Of a stretch of DNA of 64,000 nt, positions 59,229 through 64,000 are shown piece after piece. Position 1 is the first letter of the stretch. Every line of letters begins with the position of its first letter. Source of the DNA: Paenarthrobacter sp. Z7-10 (lineage in GTDB: Bacteria; Actinomycetota; Actinomycetes; Actinomycetales; Micrococcaceae); contig NZ_JADPVH010000001.1 of the NCBI RefSeq assembly GCF_026932795.1, forward strand, positions 1 through 64,000, written 5' to 3'. A program made the position numbers and the translations under genes. The notes under the pieces are model-generated. The model was given only the letters and a program-made list of their open reading frames with translations, did not search any database and was not told where the DNA came from.

Positions 59229-59672
59229 CTAACCGCGGGTTAGGGCAGCGGTGGATGTGCCCTGCGGCGGCAGCTGAAGATGAATCGGCGACGCCGGATC
59301 CGCAGCCGGTGGCTCCTCCATCGGGACCGTTTTCGGGAATCCTTTGACCGGGACCAGCCGTCCGGCAGCGTCCTCGGGGATGGATTGATGCGCCAATCCC
59401 TGCGCCGGGACCACCTGCCGGCCGATGACCAGGATGGGTGTCCCGACGGCAGCCCGCTGTCCCTCCTGGACCAGGATCCGGGCCACCACTCCTGCGAACG
59501 GGGCGGGCAGCGCCAGACGAGAGGTGGCCGTTTCGACCTCCACCAGGACGTCGTCGAACGCCACCACGCCGCCCTCCATGACCTTCCAGGAGACGATCTG
59601 CGCGTCTGTCACGCCCGCTCCTAATTCGGGCAGACACAACGTAGCGGTGCTGGGCGTTCCCGGGTCAACCAC
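59229..59672 (-). CDS. truncated E2-like biotin/lipoyl-attachment domain protein without the lipoyl lysine
   Basis: 147 aa. Residues 10-85 are a lipoyl-type barrel (LPELGAGVTDAQIVSWKVME, GGVVAFDDVLVEVETATSRL, LPAPFAGVVARILVQEGQRA). In E2 proteins the exposed turn reads VETAKA or VETDKA. Here it is VETATS, so the lysine that carries lipoate is missing. No E3-binding or acyltransferase domain follows, only a Pro/Ala-rich tail ending at 59229. Intact E2 would be 400 aa or more. GTG start with GGGAG upstream, nine bp after the E1 beta stop, the normal E2 position. It is either a decayed E2 or a repurposed domain. Confidence 0.8.
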   Translation of the reverse strand: MVDPGTPSTATLCLPELGAGVTDAQIVSWKVMEGGVVAFDDVLVEVETATSRLALPAPFAGVVARILVQEGQRAAVGTPILVIGRQVVPAQGLAHQSIPEDAAGRLVPVKGFPKTVPMEEPPAADPASPIHLQLPPQGTSTAALTRG

Positions 59673-59681
59673 GCGGCTCCC

Positions 59682-60656
59682 TCAGTAGGCCAACGCGCGG
59701 TCGAGGGCCTCCAGCAGGCGGTCAACATCCGGAAGGTAGTGCTCCTCCACTCGCGCCACCGGGTAAGGCATATGGAATCCCCCCACGCGCAGCACCGGGG
59801 ATTCCAGTGCGTAGAAGCACCGTTCGCTGATCCGGGCCGCGATTTCACCGCCGACTCCGCCAAAGGTGGGTGCCTCATGGGCAACGATCAACCGTCCGGT
59901 CTTCTCGACGGAGGTGCTGACCGTTTCGAAATCCATCGGCGAAATGGAGCGCAGATCGATCACCTCAACGCTGTGGCCGTCCTCCTCCGCTGCGTCCGCA
60001 GCGGCCAACGCCACCGGAACCAAGGGCCCGTAGACCACGATCGTGGCATCCGTCCCCGGATGGATCACCCGCGCCTGGAAGGGATCGAGGCCAGGGTCGT
60101 CCGTGTTGATCTCACCCTTTTGCCAGTATCGGCGCTTGGGCTCAAAGACTATGACTGGATCGGGACACGCGGCCGCCTGCTGAATCATCCAATAGGCGTC
60201 GTGGGCGTTGGAGGGGGAAATGATGCGCAGTCCAGCGGTGTGCGCAAACAGCGCTTCCGGTGACTCGGAATGATGCTCAATGGAACCAATCCCACCGCCG
60301 TAAGGGATGCGGATCACCACCGGGGTACTGAGCTGGCCGGCGCTGCGGGCATGGATCTTGGCCAGTTGGGTGGTGATCTGATTGAACCCGGGAAACACGA
60401 AACCATCGAACTGGATTTCGCAGATCGGGTGGTAGCCCCGCAGCGCCAACCCAATGGCGGTGCCGATGATGCCAGCTTCGGCCAGGGGTGTGTCCACCAC
60501 ACGGTCCGCGCCAAATTCCTTCTTCAACCCCTCCGTCACCCGGTAAACGCCGCCTAAGGCACCGATATCCTCCCCCATCAGCAGCGCCTTGGGATTGTTT
60601 TTCAGAGTGGCCCGCAAACCTTCATTGATGGCCTTGGCTATGGTCATGGTGGTCAT
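59682..60656 (-). CDS. bkdB: branched-chain 2-oxoacid dehydrogenase E1 beta subunit
   Basis: 324 aa. Transketolase pyrimidine-binding domain (ALLMGEDIGALGGVYRVTEG, VVDTPLAEAGIIGTAIGLAL, YHPICEIQFDGFVFPGFNQI) and C-domain (IVVYGPLVPVALAAADAAEE, VIDLRSISPMDFETVSTSVE). Pairs with E1 alpha to decarboxylate branched-chain 2-oxo acids with thiamine diphosphate. It overlaps E1 alpha by 4 bp. It could also serve pyruvate-like substrates, but the family resemblance is to Bkd. Confidence 0.9.
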   Translation of the reverse strand: MTTMTIAKAINEGLRATLKNNPKALLMGEDIGALGGVYRVTEGLKKEFGADRVVDTPLAEAGIIGTAIGLALRGYHPICEIQFDGFVFPGFNQITTQLAKIHARSAGQLSTPVVIRIPYGGGIGSIEHHSESPEALFAHTAGLRIISPSNAHDAYWMIQQAAACPDPVIVFEPKRRYWQKGEINTDDPGLDPFQARVIHPGTDATIVVYGPLVPVALAAADAAEEDGHSVEVIDLRSISPMDFETVSTSVEKTGRLIVAHEAPTFGGVGGEIAARISERCFYALESPVLRVGGFHMPYPVARVEEHYLPDVDRLLEALDRALAY

Positions 60657-61870
60657 GCGGCGCCGCCATTTCGCTCGTCGACGGATTCCGCGGCATCAGG
60701 AAAGCTGGCTTGGTAGCGCTCAACCCACTCGAGTTCCTCTGTCACCAGTGGATGCGCCTGGGCGTAAACCTGGGCGAAGGAGGCGCGGATGTCAGGCACC
60801 GTCATGGCGAGCGTCGCCTTCCGGAGGTAGCCTGCCAGCTCATCGCCATCGGCGCGTATCCCGGCGAAAAAGGCGTCATCGACAAGGTTTTCCTTGCGCA
60901 GGTACGTCTCCAACCGGACCAGGGGGTCCTTGGCGCGCCACTTGTCCTCCTCCGCCGCCAACCGGTATTTGGTGGGATCGTCCGCCGTCGTGTGAGCCCC
61001 GAGCCGATAGGTGAACGCTTCGATCAGCACCGGCCCTGCTCCCGACCGGGCGTGCTCAAGGGCCCACTGGGAAACGGCATGCACGGCCAGCACATCGTTG
61101 CCGTCAACCCGGATGCCGGGGAAACCATACCCGGCGGCGCGGTTCACCAGCGGAACCCTGGACTGTACTTCGGAAGGCACCGAAATGGCCCAGTGATTGT
61201 TTTGGCAAAAGAACACAACGGGCGCCTGAAACGAAGCGGCAAAAACCATGGATTCGTGAACGTCTCCCTCGGAACTGGCTCCGTCCCCGAAATAAGCCAT
61301 CACGGCCGCCGGCACCGCATCCGGGTCCGAAGCAAGATCGCGCTGGATACCCATGGCGTATCCCACCGCGTGCAGGGTCTGTACGGCCAGCACCAGCGTG
61401 TACAGATGAAAGTTGGTGTCCTTGGGATTCCAGCCACCGTGGGAAATGCCGCGGAACAGCCGCAGCAGCTGCGCCAGGTCCACACCACGCGTCAGGGCCA
61501 CGCCGTGCTCCCGGTAGGTGGGGAAAATGTAATCCTGCGGCTCGCTCGCCTGCCCGGATCCGATCTGGGCTGCCTCCTGCCCGGTGAGCGGCACCCAAAG
61601 GGCAAGCTCGCCCTGACGCTGCAGGGCTGTCGCCTCCTGGTCAAAGCGGCGGATGGTTGCCATATCCCGATAGAAACTGCGGAGCTTTTCCGCGTCCAGA
61701 CGCTGCAGGTAAGGGCTGAACGTCCCGTCGTGATGCAGGTTTCCGTGTTCGTCCAGCAGTTGCACCATGTGCACTTCCGGGGCCCCCGCCTCCGCTTCCG
61801 CCAAGGCTTCCCTGGCGTCATCGGGACCGGTCAGATCAAATTCCGTGGTGGGTAATTGCGCTTCGGCCAC
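60653..61870 (-). CDS. bkdA: branched-chain 2-oxoacid dehydrogenase E1 alpha subunit
   Basis: 405 aa. Thiamine-diphosphate motif GDGASSEGDVHESMVFAASF...CQNNHWAIS, plus GQEAAQIGSGQASEPQDYIF and HTTADDPTKYR (phosphorylation-loop region) identify the E1 alpha family. The GTG at 61870 follows AGGAG by four to five bases and is preferred over the ATG at 61906. First gene of the leftward bkd operon, 143 bp downstream of the aminotransferase stop. It has an inverted pair of GGCATATRTCC elements upstream. Confidence 0.92.
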   Translation of the reverse strand: MAEAQLPTTEFDLTGPDDAREALAEAEAGAPEVHMVQLLDEHGNLHHDGTFSPYLQRLDAEKLRSFYRDMATIRRFDQEATALQRQGELALWVPLTGQEAAQIGSGQASEPQDYIFPTYREHGVALTRGVDLAQLLRLFRGISHGGWNPKDTNFHLYTLVLAVQTLHAVGYAMGIQRDLASDPDAVPAAVMAYFGDGASSEGDVHESMVFAASFQAPVVFFCQNNHWAISVPSEVQSRVPLVNRAAGYGFPGIRVDGNDVLAVHAVSQWALEHARSGAGPVLIEAFTYRLGAHTTADDPTKYRLAAEEDKWRAKDPLVRLETYLRKENLVDDAFFAGIRADGDELAGYLRKATLAMTVPDIRASFAQVYAQAHPLVTEELEWVERYQASFPDAAESVDERNGGAA

Positions 61871-61913
61871 ATCTCTCCTCGCCCGCCGCATCCACCGGAC
61901 CGGCACCCATTAC

Positions 61914-61957
61914 GGACATATGCCCGGCGCAACATACATAACGGCCGGCATATATCC
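61914..61957. promoter_or_regulatory. inverted pair of 11-bp elements upstream of bkd operon
   Basis: GGACATATGCC (61914-61924) and GGCATATATCC (61947-61957) are inverted copies (10 of 11 bases), centres 33 bp apart (three helical turns), 45-90 bp upstream of the E1 alpha start. Spacing and symmetry fit binding of a multimeric regulator, for example of the Lrp type often controlling bkd genes (inference). Confidence 0.5.
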
Positions 61958-62013
61958 ACTGACTATTTGGTCTACTGTAGCGGTCGGGTGTCCCCGGCCC
62001 GCTGTCCTGAAGG

Positions 62014-63135
62014 CTAGAAACTCAGCGGCGCTTTTGTATATTCGGCACAGAGTTCCAGGAACCGCGAGTTGGCCTCGACCTCTCCGATGCTCACCCGAAC
62101 TCCCTCATTGCCGAAGGCCCGGACCGAAAGTGCCTTTCGCTCGGCCAGCGCCGCAAATTCGGAGCTGTTACTGCCGAGGTTGAGCCAGACAAAATTCCCC
62201 TGCGCGTCGGGAACACTCCACCCCAACTCTTTCAGGCCAGCCGCCACCCGCTCCCGCTCGTCCACCAAGCTTTGCACCCTCTCCGCAACTTGGTCGTAAT
62301 GCTGCAGGGAGGTTACAGCTGCGTGCTCGGCGACCGTGGACACACTGAACGGTGTAGCCGCCACCCGCAGGTACTGGGTCAGTTCGGGCCGGGACACCGA
62401 GTACCCCACCCGTAGTCCAGCCAAACCATGAGCCTTGGAGAAGGTCCTCAGGACCACGACGTTCGGGTACTTGCGGTACATGGCGATGCCGTCCACGGCG
62501 TCCTCGTCGCGGACGAACTCCAGGTACGCCTCGTCGATCACTATGACAACGTCCGATGGAACGGCTTGGATGAAGTTTTCGACCTCGGCCGTGCGCAGAA
62601 TGGGCCCGGTGGGGTTGTTGGGCGTGCACAGCAGTATCACACGGGTTCGCACCGTGACAGCCGCCGCCATGGTCTGAAGGTCATGGGTGCCGTCGGGGTG
62701 GAGTGGAATCTGGACGCTTTCGGCCCCCGCGAGCCCCACGCAAATCGGGTACGCCTCAAAAGAACGCCAGGCGTAGATCACTTCGTCGGCCTTACCGTCG
62801 TCGTTTTGGCCGGCAAAGGTGGCCAGCAGCTGGTTCAAGGCACCAAGGCTGCCTGCGCCCGCCACGATGTCCGACGCAGGCACGTCAAGGAAACGCCCTA
62901 GTTCGGTGCGCAGAGTGGTGCTCAGCGAATCCGGATAACGGTTAACGTCGGTCCGGGAACTGATGGCCTCCAGGACGGCGGGAATCGGGCCAAGCGGATT
63001 TTCGTTTGACGAAAGTTTAAAGCTCTGCAGCCCCTCGACGACAACGGGCGGCTTCCCGGCGGCGTAGCTGGGCAGTTTGCCCAGAACCGGGCGGGGCGCG
63101 ATGGCAGCAACGGTGCGGGGGTTCTCAGTAGACAT
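62014..63135 (-). CDS. histidinol-phosphate/aromatic aminotransferase (HisC/Pat family)
   Basis: 373 aa class-I/II aminotransferase: KLSSNENPLGPIPAVLEAIS, GAGSLGALNQLLATFAGQND, CTPNNPTGPI, VVIVIDEAYLEFV, catalytic Lys in LRTFSKAHGLAGLRVGYSV, C-terminal VRVSIGEVEAN. Actinobacteria carry both HisC and the aromatic aminotransferase Pat of this shape. Location beside bkd, not in a his operon, favours the aromatic/branched-chain aminotransferase (Pat) reading. ATG start. Confidence 0.88.
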   Translation of the reverse strand: MSTENPRTVAAIAPRPVLGKLPSYAAGKPPVVVEGLQSFKLSSNENPLGPIPAVLEAISSRTDVNRYPDSLSTTLRTELGRFLDVPASDIVAGAGSLGALNQLLATFAGQNDDGKADEVIYAWRSFEAYPICVGLAGAESVQIPLHPDGTHDLQTMAAAVTVRTRVILLCTPNNPTGPILRTAEVENFIQAVPSDVVIVIDEAYLEFVRDEDAVDGIAMYRKYPNVVVLRTFSKAHGLAGLRVGYSVSRPELTQYLRVAATPFSVSTVAEHAAVTSLQHYDQVAERVQSLVDERERVAAGLKELGWSVPDAQGNFVWLNLGSNSSEFAALAERKALSVRAFGNEGVRVSIGEVEANSRFLELCAEYTKAPLSF

Positions 63136-63453
63136 AATTACAGCCTAAACCTCCGCGGCCAGCGGCTCTTCGCCTTGATCCACCGATGTCATTTGGGGTT
63201 GATCGGCGCTTTAAACCCGAGATGCCCATCTTTTCAGAGAAAGCCGGACTTACCACAGCTCAAATTCTCTGAAGAAGTAGGGACATCTCGCAGATGCAAG
63301 TTTCCATAGCCGGCGCTAAGCATCCTGGCGCGCCGACTCAAAAGTCAGCGCGGAATCCGGGGCCGTCGTTCAAAGCGTTGACCACCTATCGGAACGCTGT
63401 TAGCTTTTCCTGTTACGAAGTGATTTCGGCGATCTTCGATCGGGAGTGCCGTT
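63136..63453. other. intergenic region with a large imperfect inverted repeat
   Basis: 318 bp with no gene. It contains the inverted repeat listed separately (63218-63290) and, at its right end, GGGAG seven bases before the TTG of the next gene. Base composition is lower in GC than the surroundings between about 63190 and 63440. Confidence 0.6.
63218..63290. repeat. imperfect inverted repeat with arms of about 25 bp
   Basis: Left arm 63218-63241 (CGAGATGCCCATCTTTTCAG plus AGAA) and right arm 63265-63290, which reads CGAGATGTCCCTACTTCTTC plus AGAGAA on the other strand, match over about 20 positions with small gaps. They are 23 bp apart. The arm style looks like insertion-sequence termini brought together (a vestige or tiny MITE) more than a terminator, since no T-run follows. 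Confidence 0.6.
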
Positions 63454-64000
63454 TTGGCTGTTGAACCCCTCGCTTACCTGGACACCGGTGGAGCCTTTCC
63501 CTCCATCGTTTTCATCCACGGAATGACCTTCTCCAAGGAGACGTGGGACCCGATCGTTGACCGCCTCAAGGACCGGTTTCGCTGCCTCGCCGTTGATCTG
63601 CCCGGGCACGGCGGATCTCCCGGTTCAGGTGCCGACCCGCAGACCGTGGTCGCGCGGATCCGTGCAACGATCGTCGCCAACGCAGTGGTTCGGCCTGTCG
63701 TCGTCGGCCACTCGGCCGGCGCCATCCATGCAACCGCTTACGCCGCCTTCCACGATACCGCCGGGGCGGTGAACGTTGATCAGTCCGCTCGTGTGCTGCC
63801 CTTCGCCCGCTTCGTGCAGCAGTTGGCGCCAGCCCTCCGCGGACCGGATTTCGCGAAAGCCTTCGAACCCTTCGCGACCAGCATCGGGGTCATGAGGCTA
63901 GCCGCGCCCGAACGGGGGCGGGCGCTTAGGACACAACACATCGACCAGAAGCTGGTCCTCGATCACTGGTCCAGCCTGCTGAGTGAAACCCCGTCCGACT
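63454..64000 (+). CDS. alpha/beta hydrolase, partial at right edge
   Basis: 182 codons visible without a stop; the 3' end is outside the window. From the TTG at 63454 (GGGAG seven bases upstream) it reads LAVEPLAYLDTGG, SIVFIHGMTFSKETWDPIVD (oxyanion HG), CLAVDLPGHGGSPGSG, and the nucleophile elbow VVVGHSAGAIHATAYAA. The region expected for the cap follows (VNVDQSARVLPFARFVQQLA). No in-frame ATG or GTG lies nearby, so the TTG start is favoured. The catalytic Asp and His would lie beyond the edge. Substrate not predictable. Confidence 0.82.
   Translation, partial: MAVEPLAYLDTGGAFPSIVFIHGMTFSKETWDPIVDRLKDRFRCLAVDLPGHGGSPGSGADPQTVVARIRATIVANAVVRPVVVGHSAGAIHATAYAAFHDTAGAVNVDQSARVLPFARFVQQLAPALRGPDFAKAFEPFATSIGVMRLAAPERGRALRTQHIDQKLVLDHWSSLLSETPSD

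Noticed and set aside
59134-59637. Alternative frame that might restore a full-length E2 downstream of the lipoyl domain
   Set aside because: The other frame has no E3-binding or acyltransferase motif and soon runs into the convergent aminotransferase gene, so no hidden E2 remainder was found.

Overview
The window is high-GC, tightly packed DNA, about 64 kb, with many 4-bp ATGA/GTGA gene overlaps, GTG/TTG starts and actinobacterial families: an Asp23/DUF2273/DUF6286/AmaP operon, a GAF-ANTAR regulator, an F420-type NADP reductase, a PucR regulator beside alanine dehydrogenase, and several LacI-controlled sugar loci. The best guess is a soil Micrococcaceae (Arthrobacter-like) chromosome. This rests on gene content alone. 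I see no rRNA, tRNA, CRISPR or prophage. The only mobile DNA is the probable first 68 bases of an IS1182-type transposase at the left edge. There are two broken genes (an M20 peptidase and a DinB protein) and one truncated E2-like gene.

Layout. 1-3.7 kb: IS edge, ASCH protein, and a TetR-controlled 14-TM exporter with an unusual C-terminal carboxypeptidase-regulatory extension. 3.8-10.8 kb: divergent sugar/polyol locus (LacI, PfkB kinase and an ABM-kinase fusion leftward; FrcBCA-type ABC transporter and an SDR rightward) around a promoter with a perfect LacI operator at +1. 11.3-13.3 kb: small membrane protein and a large NAD(P)-binding/DUF2867 protein. 13.4-25.6 kb: peptide or amide scavenging island with four M20-type hydrolases (one frameshifted), a metal-dependent amidohydrolase and a Dpp/Opp-type ABC transporter. 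25.6-33.2 kb: housekeeping and hypothetical genes (phosphoesterase, F420-type reductase, alcohol dehydrogenase, thioesterase, S10 peptidase, DUF456). 33.3-36.3 kb: PAP2-DedA-response regulator-histidine kinase operon, probably for undecaprenyl-phosphate or envelope stress. 36.4-40.4 kb: eight-gene Asp23 envelope-stress operon that includes an ECF sigma factor and a zinc-finger/Asp23-like anti-sigma candidate. 40.9-43 kb: GAF-ANTAR regulator, small protein, RutE-like reductase. 43-49.2 kb: LacI-controlled catabolic operon (HisD-like dehydrogenase, SDR, AtoE-like carboxylate transporter, amidase). 49.2-55 kb: two MFS transporters, a DinB pseudogene, a Gfo/Idh/MocA oxidoreductase, an orphan excisionase-like HTH protein. 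55-63.1 kb: amino-acid catabolism (PucR regulator, alanine dehydrogenase, aminotransferases, branched-chain 2-oxoacid dehydrogenase E1 alpha/beta with a truncated lipoyl-like E2). The right edge cuts an alpha/beta hydrolase.

Taken together this is a scavenging region of a heterotroph: sugars or polyols, peptides or N-acyl amino acids, an unknown amide or hydroxy-acid, and branched-chain amino acids each have a transporter and/or degradative enzymes, several with local repressors and visible operators. Two envelope-stress operons lie between them. The strongest candidates for new biology are the sigma/anti-sigma-Asp23 operon, the HisD-like/AtoE/amidase pathway, the ABM-kinase fusion, and the E2-like protein without a lipoylation lysine.
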